Assembly: GCF_017115045.1 (NCBI RefSeq)
Contig: NZ_JABXKK010000004.1
Location: 1 to 53,154, forward strand
Direction: 5' to 3'
DNA from: Nostoc sp. NMS8
Lineage (GTDB): Bacteria; Cyanobacteriota; Cyanobacteriia; Cyanobacteriales; Nostocaceae
DNA: 53,154 nt
Position 1 is the stretch's first letter. Each line of letters opens with the position of its first letter. This document shows positions 19,197 through 28,243 of the stretch, piece by piece. Made by a program: the position numbers and the translations under genes. The notes under the pieces were generated by a model. The model saw only the letters and a list, made by a program, of their open reading frames with translations, was not told the origin of the DNA and ran no database searches.

Positions 19197-20531
19197 TTAA
19201 TTTTTAATTTTTAATTGCTTTCCCCCTGCTCCCAGCAATCGGCGCGTCTCCGCAGCAGCAGCTTGCATTGCTCGCGAGGAATTCATCCGACCGGATAATG
19301 CGGCGCTGAGATAACGCTGTAAAATATCTGATGTCTGAGCATATTGCGCGATCGGCGGACGTAAAACTGCATTGTCTACCACCTCCAATAACTGCGGATA
19401 GTGGGGGTATTTAGCAACAATCTCTGGGTCTGTAAACAAATCCCGGCGACTTGGCACATAGCCTGCACTGAAAATGAATCGGCGCTGTGCTTCCCGACTG
19501 GTAAAATACTGAATTGCTTTCCAAGCTTCTTCAGGATGTCTAGAGGTTTTAGAAATCCCTAAACCCCAGCCCCCAAGACTTGCCGCTCCCGTCTGCCCAG
19601 GAGCATGAACCATCGGTTTAATCGCGATTTTGCCCCGGATTGGCGAATTTTCTGCTTGAGCTAAAGGCCACGCATAAGGCCAATTGCGTAAAAACGCGAC
19701 TTGACCACTTTGAAACAAGCGCCGGGTATCTTCTTCTTGGTAAGTTGTGACTCCAGGAGGAGAAACGCCCTCCCTAACGGTACTACGCAGAAACTCAATA
19801 GCTCGTAATGTTTCTGGTCGATCTAGTCCAACTTCGAGGGTGTCGGGATTAACCCAGAAGCCACCAAAACCATCAAGAACTTCTGCAAACATCGCCACAA
19901 GTCCTTCATATTGGCGACCCTGCCAAACATAGCCCCAATTCACCTGCTTTTTCTTTTGCAAGATTTGGGAAATTCGCATCAAATCATCAAATGTTTCTGG
20001 CGGTTGCAGTCCTGCTTGTTTGATTAAATCTTCCCGGTAGTAGAGCATTCCCACGTCAGAACGCACTGGAATCCGGTACAGTTTGTCTTGGTAGCGTCCC
20101 CCTTCTACATCCTGGGATGAAAATGCTCCTAAGTCCTCTTTAGAAATGCGATCGCCTAAAGGTAGCAACCATCCAGCAGCAGCAAACTTGGATGTCCAAA
20201 TGACATCCATATTAATCAGGTCATAAGGGGATTCACCCAAGATAAAAGATGAGGTGTACAGGTCTTCGAGCAAATTTGTGGCATTCGGCCCTTCAACCAA
20301 GTTAATGCGAATACCTGGGTTCTCAGCCTCGAAGTCTCTAATTAAACCCTGCCTCCAAGGTTCGGCATCAGGGGCAGTCATTAACAGATTGAGGATAACT
20401 GGTTGCTGCGAGAGTACTACCCAACTGAACAATATGATGCTCAATAGAGTTGCCAGGAAAACCCCTATATGTAAATAACTCTGTTTTTGGATGAATTTTT
20501 GCAACTTGTTTATTGGCTTTCGGTACAACAT
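19197..20531 (-). CDS. Extracellular solute-binding protein, family 1 (sugar type)
   Basis: A 444-aa protein starting at ATG 20531. A single hydrophobic segment at about 21-42 would anchor or export it, but I see no lipobox cysteine, so it may be membrane-tethered rather than a classical lipoprotein. The family signature is plain: FEAENPGIRINLVEGP near the start, LIRMDV-like YDLINMDVIW, YYREDL, GGWGLGISKTSRHPEEAWK and YVPSRRDL. First gene of the operon with two permeases and the ATPase. Substrate choice is set here and cannot be read from sequence; trehalose/maltose- or glucosylglycerol-type importers are the nearest known groups. Confidence 0.9.
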   Translation of the reverse strand: MLYRKPINKLQKFIQKQSYLHIGVFLATLLSIILFSWVVLSQQPVILNLLMTAPDAEPWRQGLIRDFEAENPGIRINLVEGPNATNLLEDLYTSSFILGESPYDLINMDVIWTSKFAAAGWLLPLGDRISKEDLGAFSSQDVEGGRYQDKLYRIPVRSDVGMLYYREDLIKQAGLQPPETFDDLMRISQILQKKKQVNWGYVWQGRQYEGLVAMFAEVLDGFGGFWVNPDTLEVGLDRPETLRAIEFLRSTVREGVSPPGVTTYQEEDTRRLFQSGQVAFLRNWPYAWPLAQAENSPIRGKIAIKPMVHAPGQTGAASLGGWGLGISKTSRHPEEAWKAIQYFTSREAQRRFIFSAGYVPSRRDLFTDPEIVAKYPHYPQLLEVVDNAVLRPPIAQYAQTSDILQRYLSAALSGRMNSSRAMQAAAAETRRLLGAGGKQLKIKN

Positions 20532-21372
20532 TATTAATGTCGCGATCGCTAGTGGTAATTATTAGGAAATAAAAACATAAAAATCTCAGAAAGGTCGCTT
20601 TATATTATTTTTTATCAAAATGCTTGAGTAATGAACAAGCAAGTCAATAAACTTAACATCGACCTGGCTTCAATAAATAAGCAATAAGCAATTTGATATA
20701 AATAAGTGTAAATTTTTGCTAGTAAACCCTAAGTATACAGTAATGTTTGAGGACAAAAATGCCTAAAGCCTGGGGGAGAAAATTTTAATATATTAAGTCT
20801 GATGTTTCTCATTTAGCACTTTGACTATATCTTGCTGCTGATTGGGTAAGAATAAAGCAACGTGTTGTTGGCTCAAACTTATTTGCGGTCTATTGTTTGG
20901 GGTTTTCCTGCTGCCCTCAAATTTTGGATATTCAAAGAAGTTAGTTGTGCTTTAAATCACCCCCAATTCTTAATAGTAATTATGGTAGTTGGACTATGAT
21001 TAAATGCAGTTGATAATTACATACTGATGTTCGGTGAATTAAGTTTACTAGCCCCTATTTTAGCCGATATTGGTTGGGCAAATACACTCATTTTCTGGCT
21101 GAATTTTATTGCCGTCGCCAGTTGGATTTGCTTCGATAACTATTTTTTGTGTCCTGCTCATATGCAAGTAAAGTCTCGGCTTGAATTGGGACTTTGCCAC
21201 CACCAGAGGCATCAATCACATAGGTTAGAATTACGTTCGTCACAATCTATGCCCAGAATATGTTTCGGGCATTTTTGACAGGTTATTTTTTGATGCAGTG
21301 TGAAAAACCGGAATCTAGGTTTTATTCTGCCACTAAACTCCAGAAAGGCTTAGATGCTTCTTCGCCTTCTCA
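20532..21372. other. Intergenic region, no clear gene
   Basis: AT-rich for most of its length. On the minus strand 20951-20793 is a 52-codon frame without a normal start (contains SLSQQHVALFLPNQQQDIV) that reads like protein and may be a gene remnant. An 83-codon plus-strand frame at 21027 has no ribosome-binding site or family resemblance. Nothing firm is present. Confidence 0.4.
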
Positions 21373-23067
21373 TCAGCCAGTCTTCAAACTCTGACGCACT
21401 TTTTCAACGACTTGAGTAAGCGCACCAGCTTCAAAGGGAGAAATGAGATTTGCCGATCGCACTAATTCTCGAAAGGATGCAGAACCACCGCGATCGCATA
21501 ATGCAATATACTCCGCCAACGCTTGCGAATAATTTTCTTCTGCTTTGACCCAAAACTGCAAGGCGCAACACCCCGCTAAGGTGTAATCAATATAATAAAA
21601 GGGTGAACAGTAAATGTGTTGTTTTTCTTGCCAGAGTCCACCTTTGTTGAGGTAGTTCAAATCTCCATATTTACGCCAAGGCAGATAACGAGCTTCCATT
21701 TGTTGCCACATAAGATGTCGTTCTTGCGGGGTTGCTTCTGGGTTCGCATATACCAAATGCTGAAAATGATCCACTGCCACACCATAAGGCTGAAATAGAA
21801 TCGACCAGGCTAGATGCTGCCTCCGAAATCGATCGGCTTGATCCCCGAAAAACTTTTCCATCTGCGAATAGGTGAGAAACTCTAAGCTCATGGAGTGAAT
21901 TTCACACGATTCTAGGGTAGGCCACAGGTAATCAAAAACTGGCAAATGGCGACTTCGCCACATTTGGAAGGCATGACCGATTTCGTGAACAAACACCTGC
22001 ACGTCGTTTTTTGTGCCATTGAAATTTGCGAACACGTATGGAACATCATAGGTTGGGAAGCTTGTGCAAAATCCGCCTCCTGCTTTTCCGGGACGGTTTT
22101 GCAAATCTAGTAAATGCTGCTCAACCATCATCTGAAAAAAGCTAGCCAGCGATGGATTCAAGGCATCAAACATTTCTTGTGCCCGTTCCAGCATCCAGTC
22201 ATGATTGCCAATGGGAGCCGGACTACCTTTTGCATCAAAGACGGACTCATCCCAGAAATATAGGGTGTCTAGATTGAGCCGTTTTGCCTGTTGCCCAATT
22301 AGCTCCATTGCTAGGGGAACGACCTCTTGAACTACTTGATCTCGATAGCGTTCAACATCGGTTTGATTGTAATCCACCCGTCGCATTCGGCGATATCCTA
22401 GCGCAATGTAGTTTTCATCGCCCAATTTTTTTGCCATGCGATCGCGCAGTTTCACCAATCGATCAAACAATTGATCGAAGTGGTCTTGATTCTGCTCAAA
22501 AAACTGCCAGCGACACTGTTCTGCCTGCTGGCGAATGTCTCGCTCTTTACTTTGCAGATATGGTTGCAAACCTGATAAATTTACTTGCTCACCCCCGAAC
22601 TCTAGCTTTGCCGAGGCGATCAGTTTGGTGTACTCATTGATGAGTTTGGATTCTTCAACTAAATCTGCTGTGATTACTTCTTCAAAAGTTGTGATGTCTG
22701 CTTCCCACAGCAAAAAGGCTTGCCGTCCCAAGCTTTGTTCTAATTCGATGCGATTGGGGCTATGAATCAGCTGCCGTTTGAAGTCTACTTCAAGGGCAGT
22801 CAGAGATGGTGAAAGTTCGCTGCAATAGTCCAAGGCGGTTTTGTATTCTGGATTTTGCGTGTCTTGGTGAAAGTGGAGTTGCGTGAGTTCCTTCCATGTA
22901 CTGAGTCTGCATCGTAAGGCATCCCACTGTTGAAAGGCAGCCTTTCGTTGCTGTGAGGTTTGAGCCTGGTTAAACTGCGCCTGGATAGCTTGGTATTCGG
23001 CAGTTACGCCCAAGAGTGTCGGAGTTTCTGCTGTGATCTCGGCAAAATCTACTGGAGCTTGCATCAA
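21373..23067 (-). CDS. M3-family oligoendopeptidase (PepF-like)
   Basis: A 564-aa protein. The zinc-binding HEIGH motif is at residues 361-365 within VFVHEIGHAFQMW, and the third ligand region ESCEIHSMSLEF follows about 25 residues later, as in thimet-type M3 peptidases. Length matches the M3 oligoendopeptidase group. Cytosolic, with no signal peptide. Its expected role is cleavage of short peptides left by proteasome-like proteases. It is a single gene bounded by non-coding sequence. Confidence 0.93.
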   Translation of the reverse strand: MMQAPVDFAEITAETPTLLGVTAEYQAIQAQFNQAQTSQQRKAAFQQWDALRCRLSTWKELTQLHFHQDTQNPEYKTALDYCSELSPSLTALEVDFKRQLIHSPNRIELEQSLGRQAFLLWEADITTFEEVITADLVEESKLINEYTKLIASAKLEFGGEQVNLSGLQPYLQSKERDIRQQAEQCRWQFFEQNQDHFDQLFDRLVKLRDRMAKKLGDENYIALGYRRMRRVDYNQTDVERYRDQVVQEVVPLAMELIGQQAKRLNLDTLYFWDESVFDAKGSPAPIGNHDWMLERAQEMFDALNPSLASFFQMMVEQHLLDLQNRPGKAGGGFCTSFPTYDVPYVFANFNGTKNDVQVFVHEIGHAFQMWRSRHLPVFDYLWPTLESCEIHSMSLEFLTYSQMEKFFGDQADRFRRQHLAWSILFQPYGVAVDHFQHLVYANPEATPQERHLMWQQMEARYLPWRKYGDLNYLNKGGLWQEKQHIYCSPFYYIDYTLAGCCALQFWVKAEENYSQALAEYIALCDRGGSASFRELVRSANLISPFEAGALTQVVEKVRQSLKTG

Positions 23068-23156
23068 TCTTTCCTTTCCCTCATGAAAAAGTTTTTATTT
23101 AGGGAAATCGGCAACTTTCGTTTTTCCCCAAAATTCTAAGTTTACCAATCCTATTA

Positions 23157-23252
23157 GGGACTTGCAGAAAATAAATTATCCCAAATTATTTATTTTTAGG
23201 GGCGCAAGGCGTTGCGACCCTACGATGGGATATTTTTTTAACTGGAAGTCCC
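23157..23252. mobile_element. MITE-like element, 96 bp
   Basis: Ends are imperfect inverted repeats of about 26 bp beginning GGGACTT and reaching TATCCC on each side; about 20 of 26 positions agree. TTA occurs directly on both flanks and could be the target duplication. The centre (GCGCAAGGCGTTGCG) can itself pair. No coding capacity. It resembles the small non-autonomous elements common in cyanobacterial intergenic DNA. Confidence 0.65.
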
Positions 23253-23347
23253 TTATTATTAAATTTTAATCGTCTCGAAGATACTGCACATCTTTCAAAG
23301 TTCTATGTTAGAGAGCTTTTCACTGGGACTTATATTTTCAACCTGAT

Positions 23348-24046
23348 TCAAGGGGCTATGCCATTGAAGATGGCCGAAGTTAAAGAGCTTTTCACCCAGA
23401 CATTATGGTTGTGATAAAAATCACCACGTTGTTCTAATGTAAACCCACCAAGCAATAATCCTAACCACACCTCCACCATCGGCATTTGCAACACACGTTG
23501 CAGTTTAACTAAAGAAATCTCATCTTTGACATTTATCAGGTAGTTAGCGATCGCGCTCTGCCATTTTTGAACATCCTCATCTGATGCCAAATTGCGGACA
23601 TCTTCTAAAGTTGTCACCTCATCGAGCATTGCCAAAACATTCGCTTTTTCAACAGGTGCTACTACAGAATCACCCAACTCAGTAAGATATGAAAATTGGT
23701 GTGGGCCATGTGCTTTAAAGGTTTGTGGTGTTTGCGGTTCAATCAAATCATCTAAATCTAGGTGCATTGTTGTCCGCACTAAACCAGCAAAAAGATCGAT
23801 GCTAATAATTGGCCCATCAGTATCGTTTTGAGCGCGTACATCTTGCAAAATTAACTCAGCACGGGATTTGAGAATATCTGCGATCTGATAAAATGCTTCT
23901 GCTGCGGTAGATAACTGTGCTTCTGTTGATAAATTTTCAAGCTCAGTATCCAAACATTCCCACACCGGAGCTAATGTTGATGTCGGCGGAGCAACTGACA
24001 TTTCATCCAAAATATCCCAGATTGTTAATTGGCGATAGGTAGCCAT
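23348..24046 (-). CDS. Recombinase-associated hypothetical protein
   Basis: Start taken at ATG 24046 (MATYRQLTIWDILDEM, 232 aa), just after the upstream gene's stop; an ATG at 24073 would add nine residues and overlap that gene. The protein is acidic and helical, with a C-terminal LVKLQRVLQMPMVEVWLGLLLGGF segment that looks like a DNA-binding or interaction helix. No family with known function recognised. It is third in a compact set behind a tyrosine recombinase and a Cys-rich protein, an arrangement I recall from mobile cyanobacterial DNA, so it may assist recombination or regulate it. Confidence 0.7.
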   Translation of the reverse strand: MATYRQLTIWDILDEMSVAPPTSTLAPVWECLDTELENLSTEAQLSTAAEAFYQIADILKSRAELILQDVRAQNDTDGPIISIDLFAGLVRTTMHLDLDDLIEPQTPQTFKAHGPHQFSYLTELGDSVVAPVEKANVLAMLDEVTTLEDVRNLASDEDVQKWQSAIANYLINVKDEISLVKLQRVLQMPMVEVWLGLLLGGFTLEQRGDFYHNHNVWVKSSLTSAIFNGIAP

Positions 24047-24048
24047 AG

Positions 24049-24516
24049 CTATAAATCTGGGTTTAAAGGGCAAGGTCGCACTGGGCAGTGAGTAGGACTA
24101 ATCTCGAACATCTCCTTGTACTGATATAGTGAAACACTGTATTGAGATGCAAATGCCTGCAACACTTGATCTGTATAGGCGCGTATTTTACCAGCCGTTA
24201 ATCCAAAGCAGTGAATTGGTTCTAAGCGACAAACAGGTTTTTGACCCAGCCAGAGTTCTGCTGACATAGCGTGTAATGGTTTATCGCCTGATTCTTTATA
24301 CAAATACAGCACTGCAAAATATGTTGCTGGGGGTTCGACTGCGATCGCGTCCAATTGCGCGGAATTATCATCGGTTCGACGGCGGTAGAAGGAGCGGCGA
24401 TTATGGCAAACTTTAGGATTCCAGCATCCATCCCCATTTGTCCCGTGTAAAACTTTAGCTTTAGCTGTTGGTAACTTGGCACATAGCTGACATTTGGGAT
24501 CAAGTGGCTTGGGCAT
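24049..24516 (-). CDS. Recombinase-associated Cys-rich hypothetical protein
   Basis: A 155-aa protein. The N-terminus has CQLCAK, then GCWNPKVCHNRRSFYRRR, a likely zinc-binding knuckle (Cys-x2-Cys with Cys-x5-Cys). The centre contains an alpha/beta stretch (ATYFAVLYLYKESGDKPLHAM). Function unknown. It begins three bases after the stop of the tyrosine recombinase, so the two are surely co-transcribed. Confidence 0.72.
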   Translation of the reverse strand: MPKPLDPKCQLCAKLPTAKAKVLHGTNGDGCWNPKVCHNRRSFYRRRTDDNSAQLDAIAVEPPATYFAVLYLYKESGDKPLHAMSAELWLGQKPVCRLEPIHCFGLTAGKIRAYTDQVLQAFASQYSVSLYQYKEMFEISPTHCPVRPCPLNPDL

Positions 24517-24519
24517 ACC

Positions 24520-25530
24520 TTACTCCGCTTCTTCGCCAATCGCACGATAGTAAGCAGCGATCGCCGCTTCTTGTTCGCTACGAAGCGTATACCGTCGAAA
24601 CGCTTTCTCGCTTTGATGTCCAGTTAATTTTCGTGCATGGCTGGGGTCAACTCCCAATAACAATAAGTCAGTGGCATAGGTGTGGCGAAAGGAGTGAGGG
24701 TGCAAATCCTCAATGTGAGCTATTTCACCGATTTTTTCCACAGCGAAGTAAATGCCGTGATAACTCAAGCGTTCACCTTTGTATGAAGCATGGTGTGAAA
24801 TCATCAGTGGGCTAAGGCTGTTTAACACCTCACTCCTTTGTTGGCGCGATCGCAAATACTCTGCTAAAACTTCCCGGCTCTCTTTTCGCAGTGGAACTAA
24901 GCGTGGTTCATTGGTTTTGGTGTCTGGTAAAAATAGCAGCTTGCCATCAAATGAGCCAACATTTAGCTGCACAACTTCCCCAGCCCGGAGTCCATGACTG
25001 AGAATGTGAACCAGTGCTGTATCCCGTTGCTTTGTCTCTTGGAGCAATTCCAACGCTGTCCAAACTTGTTCCATCTGTTCTGGGGTTAAACTCTGGGCTG
25101 GTGGTAGTGGCACTTTTTCCAGTTTTATTCCCAGTGTTGGATTAGTAGCAATAATTTCAGGATACGTATAGCACATCCATTTGAAAAAGCTTTTGAGTGC
25201 TGCAATTCCCGCATTGATGCTGCTTTTTGAAAGGGGATTACCTGCATCAGTCCGTATTTCATCACGGAGATATTCTTTGTATAGCGCAAGGTGACGTGGA
25301 CGCAGTTCATGATAATGTAGTTCACTCCAAGCCAAAAACCTTTTGAGTTCGCGTTCATAAAGCTTGCGGCTATTGAGTGCGAGATTGTTGCTGCGTAGAA
25401 ACTCTAGCACCTTTACCCACCGGATATCGGTTGGTGGTCTTCTAGTTTCTCCTGGCTGTGTGAAATGTAGAGCTTCACGATCAAGGGGAATAAGTTTGAT
25501 CTCAGGTAAAGAATCTGCGCTGTAGTTCAT
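24520..25530 (-). CDS. Tyrosine recombinase / phage-type integrase
   Basis: A 336-aa protein with an N-terminal SAM-like DNA-binding domain (about 36-125) and a C-terminal catalytic domain. All catalytic residues are visible: Arg182 (HGLRAGE), Lys205, His279-x2-Arg282 (HSFRH), His305 (TGHQ) and Tyr314. It should cut and rejoin DNA in XerC/D fashion. First gene of a three-gene set with the Cys-rich and acidic proteins downstream. Whether it serves plasmid dimer resolution or integration is open; no attachment site was identified. Confidence 0.93.
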   Translation of the reverse strand: MNYSADSLPEIKLIPLDREALHFTQPGETRRPPTDIRWVKVLEFLRSNNLALNSRKLYERELKRFLAWSELHYHELRPRHLALYKEYLRDEIRTDAGNPLSKSSINAGIAALKSFFKWMCYTYPEIIATNPTLGIKLEKVPLPPAQSLTPEQMEQVWTALELLQETKQRDTALVHILSHGLRAGEVVQLNVGSFDGKLLFLPDTKTNEPRLVPLRKESREVLAEYLRSRQQRSEVLNSLSPLMISHHASYKGERLSYHGIYFAVEKIGEIAHIEDLHPHSFRHTYATDLLLLGVDPSHARKLTGHQSEKAFRRYTLRSEQEAAIAAYYRAIGEEAE

Positions 25531-25581
25531 TCAGTTATATGTAAATTATTTAGTAAGTATTAAATATAATTTTCTGTTTAT

Positions 25582-25899
25582 CTACTCATCTGGTGGTGAG
25601 GTAGTCATGACTTCTACAACGGTATGATCATGACCGAAGCGTGCCTGCTCCCATGTAGAATAACGCTGCATTCTCCCGTGATGAAGCCCACCTAAAACCA
25701 TTGTTTCAAAAAGCAACGGGGGATCTCCAAAAGTGAGATCGAATCCTGAAAAACTAGTTGATACTTTGGCATCCCCAACTATAGTTTCGGCAACTAGATG
25801 TTGTCCTGAATCTTGTACTGAGTGTAAATAATCTCGCCACTCTGACAATGAATTAACAGCAACAGGGGTATGTCCTACGAGTTTGTAATAATAACGCAT
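25582..25899 (-). CDS. Hypothetical protein
   Basis: About 105 aa from ATG 25899 (MRYYYKLVGHTPV); an ATG at 25908 would add three residues. The sequence has an alternating, beta-rich look (VSTSFSGFDLTFG, PLLFETMVLGG) and a histidine-rich HHGRMQRYSTWEQARFGHD segment. I do not recognise the family. It lies between the recombinase set and XisI on the same strand. Confidence 0.55.
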   Translation of the reverse strand: MRYYYKLVGHTPVAVNSLSEWRDYLHSVQDSGQHLVAETIVGDAKVSTSFSGFDLTFGDPPLLFETMVLGGLHHGRMQRYSTWEQARFGHDHTVVEVMTTSPPDE

Positions 25900-26042
25900 G
25901 ATTAACAACTTGTGGCTATCACAACAAAATTTTACCCGAATTTATACAAAATAAAGTAGTCCTTTTACTACCTCATAGCTCTCTATTAACTAATACATCC
26001 TCAATCGGAATGGTGGCAAAGATTCTGCGTTTTGTATCATGT

Positions 26043-26378
26043 TTATTCCACAGCAAATCCCGATAATTGACGCATTTTAGGAGTATGAAAACCGATGACA
26101 ATATCTTGTTTAGGTACACCCATTTCTATCAATTCTAAAGCAATATCTACTTCCGTTGTATTTTGTTGAATCCAAATTTTATTATTTTTGATATCTAGGT
26201 GCATTATTGGGCCATAGATCCGTTTTTGATTGTTCCATCCAATGCTAATAATTTGATAATGGTCATACTCTACGTCAAAAATCTGTTCGACCTCTACATC
26301 TCCATAACTAGGCTTGTACTCGATATACTTAGTTAATAATTGCCTAACTTTTGTGCGGTATTCATTTAACTTATCCAT
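26043..26378 (-). CDS. xisI: XisI, fdxN-element excision controlling factor
   Basis: A 111-aa protein starting MDKLNEYRTKVRQLL and ending KQDIVIGFHTPKMRQ-type sequence, the recognisable XisI pattern and length. In Anabaena, XisH and XisI are needed for developmental excision of the fdxN element, but many paralogues occur away from that element. Its start overlaps the end of xisH by 13 bases, so they form a coupled pair. The pair's general biochemical role is unsettled. Confidence 0.9.
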   Translation of the reverse strand: MDKLNEYRTKVRQLLTKYIEYKPSYGDVEVEQIFDVEYDHYQIISIGWNNQKRIYGPIMHLDIKNNKIWIQQNTTEVDIALELIEMGVPKQDIVIGFHTPKMRQLSGFAVE

Positions 26379-26779
26379 TGCTCTATTTCCTCAGTCTCAA
26401 GGTTATAAATAATTAATTTCAATTTGTTTTCGTTGACTACAGTTTGAATAAAAGGCAAATTAAAAAAATCATTATAAGTTACCAATGGTACAGCTAAATA
26501 TAAATTTCTCGAAGGTTCTTCTGCACGTAATGCAGTCCGATAATTAATAAACTGTCCTAGTGCCATGTGAAATTCTGAAATCTTCGATGCACTAACAAAA
26601 TTTTTGATTTCAACTGCTATTTTTTCTCCAGATTTTTCCGCAGCAACTAGGAGTTCTGCACCTAAATCAATCTGAACATCAACTCCACCACACCGAATAT
26701 TTAGCGGATCGTCTGTAACTGACCAACCATCTTTCTCGAGTGCAGACCTCACAATATTGTGGAATAAATCACGAGCCAT
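26366..26779 (-). CDS. xisH: XisH, fdxN-element excision controlling factor
   Basis: Start set at ATG 26779 (MARDLFHNIVRSALEKDGW, 137 aa) because the family begins this way; a start at 26845 would add 22 residues with no counterpart. The IDLGAELLVAAEK and VEIKNF motifs resemble a PD-(D/E)xK nuclease core, as described for XisH-type proteins. Paired with xisI downstream. An upstream tyrosine recombinase set on the same strand makes a role in DNA excision attractive, but this is inference. Confidence 0.9.
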   Translation of the reverse strand: MARDLFHNIVRSALEKDGWSVTDDPLNIRCGGVDVQIDLGAELLVAAEKSGEKIAVEIKNFVSASKISEFHMALGQFINYRTALRAEEPSRNLYLAVPLVTYNDFFNLPFIQTVVNENKLKLIIYNLETEEIEQWIS

Positions 26780-26883
26780 ACCAACTATCCAATGAATAAC
26801 CAAAGCTATTGGGGTAAGCAGCTTTGCTTTTGTCACTGTAAGCATAAAATAAGCAACTTTGAAAGCATAAGTTGAGCAATTAC

Positions 26884-27052
26884 TGTCACTTAAAGGAAAA
26901 CATGGCCGGAATTAAAGAATAAAGTGGCCGCCCTAAAAACCTGCAATGCTTATCTTTGCGTCGCCCTACTTTACAAGCGATCGCATTCAATCGTTTCAAA
27001 TACGCTTCTGCCATAGGTTCTGTTCTACGGCCATTTTATCTTTTAAGTGACA
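26884..27052. mobile_element. MITE-like element, 169 bp, with 25-bp inverted ends
   Basis: The left end starts TGTCACTTAAA and the right end (27052, reverse strand) also starts TGTCACTTAAA; 22 of 25 terminal positions agree, ending in ATGGCCG on both sides. TAC lies directly outside each end, a possible 3-bp target duplication. There is no reading frame inside. Probably a non-autonomous element mobilised by a transposase not present in this window. Confidence 0.75.
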
Positions 27053-27515
27053 TACACATAAATCCTTTAAATCTAGACTTTGCTCACATTATGCTTTAGA
27101 TTACTTTGTAGTATAAGGTTACAACACAAAATAACAAACTCTTATCTTTTATACGTCAAAAACTACGATTAACACCTCTTCTCCCCCAGACACAAGACTT
27201 TCACCAACATGCGATCGCAAAGAAGTGCATGTTGGCAACGAGAATAGGGACTATTGCGCTGCCGATGAATTCTGTTTTTTCAAGGTATCGCCCAAGATGC
27301 CTAATCCAAGGGATACACGTTTACAAAGTGCTATGGTTACACTTGTAGCTATAATTAGCCGCAAATTAATTATAGACAAAACGCAACCATAACTTTGAAC
27401 TGGTGTAAAGATAGTTTACAAAAATTGTCGGTTGCGCTCAAAAGTAATTGAGATATGGATGCGCTGGGGTAATGATAGTCAAGTTCAAACAAGACAAAAG
27501 CGATCGCTTCGCTAC
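27053..27515. other. Intergenic region with one hairpin
   Basis: No gene seen. A perfect 9-bp stem, CCAACATGC (27204-27212) with GCATGTTGG (27227-27235), encloses a HIP1-like GCGATCGC. No T-run follows on either strand, so it is not an obvious terminator. Confidence 0.5.
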
Positions 27516-27809
27516 TTACCCACAAAAATCATCCACTCGGATATCGCGCCAGACATCAGAAACCTGCCAGCCAGAGTTGCCCACAGATTGTACTGGAGGG
27601 TTGTCAAGGAGCGGAATATAGTCAGGAACTCTAGGCTCTGAAATTGCTACTGGTTTCTCCTCAACCTCAACCACAGGGGGAGTAGAATTGACAGTATTAG
27701 CTTGAAGAAGTTGGTCTTCAGCCTCCTCAATTAACTTCATCTGTCTCAGGGTAAGCTTGTCGGATTTTTTGATGATTTTCTTGGTATCTGTATCATTAGA
27801 AGTTTTCAT
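27516..27809 (-). CDS. Small hydrophilic hypothetical protein
   Basis: A 97-aa protein from ATG 27809. The N-terminal 40 residues are charged (KKIIKKSDKLTLRQMKLIEE), the centre is Pro/Val/Glu rich and probably disordered, and the end is WQVSDVWRDIRVDDFCG. No ribosome-binding site is obvious. Unrecognised; its plausible amino-acid composition is the only support. Confidence 0.45.
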   Translation of the reverse strand: MKTSNDTDTKKIIKKSDKLTLRQMKLIEEAEDQLLQANTVNSTPPVVEVEEKPVAISEPRVPDYIPLLDNPPVQSVGNSGWQVSDVWRDIRVDDFCG

Positions 27810-28043
27810 TGGCTTAAAAGTTGGATGAGTAAATTTGGGAGAAGTTAGGTATTAATAATTGCACGGAATTAACAAGGTACACCAAATCGATGGAAAATAC
27901 GAGTCCCTTGCAGAAGAATTTATTAATTGTGTACAAATCTGTTTTCGGGTAGATGTCCCAGCATAATCTGTTGCACAGATGCAAGTATTAAGCGATCGCT
28001 TTTTTGATCATGACTGTACTTCAAGATTGTTTTGCGCTTTTGA

Positions 28044-28223
28044 CTCTTACAGCAATTGTGGGGCTTTGTACCAGAGATGAATACAGACACCCGTGTGGTA
28101 GATGTGCATATTTCACGATTGCGGACAAAGGTAGAATCCGACCCCAACGACCCAGAATTCATTATCACAGCAAGAGGTAGTGGTTATTTTTTCCCACGAA
28201 TTATTGATTCAGAACACGATTGA
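28044..28223 (+). pseudogene. C-terminal fragment of an RpaB-like OmpR-family response regulator
   Basis: Fifty-nine codons read LLQQLWGFVPEMNTDTR, VVDVHISRLRTKVESDP and FIITARGSGYFF, which is the last part of the winged-helix DNA-binding domain of the cyanobacterial RpaB/Ycf27 group. The receiver domain and the start of the effector domain are missing; a stop (TGA, 28041) ends the frame upstream. It is a relic with no start codon in place. Confidence 0.8.
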
Positions 28224-28243
28224 AGAAGAAATTATCAGTCAAA

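Noticed and set aside
21027..21278. 83-codon plus-strand frame (MFGELSLLAPILADIG...)
   Set aside because: The first 35 residues look membrane-like, but the rest is His/Arg-rich nonsense and no ribosome-binding site is present.
27923..28168. 81-codon minus-strand frame
   Set aside because: It is the antisense shadow of the RpaB-like regulator fragment read on the plus strand.
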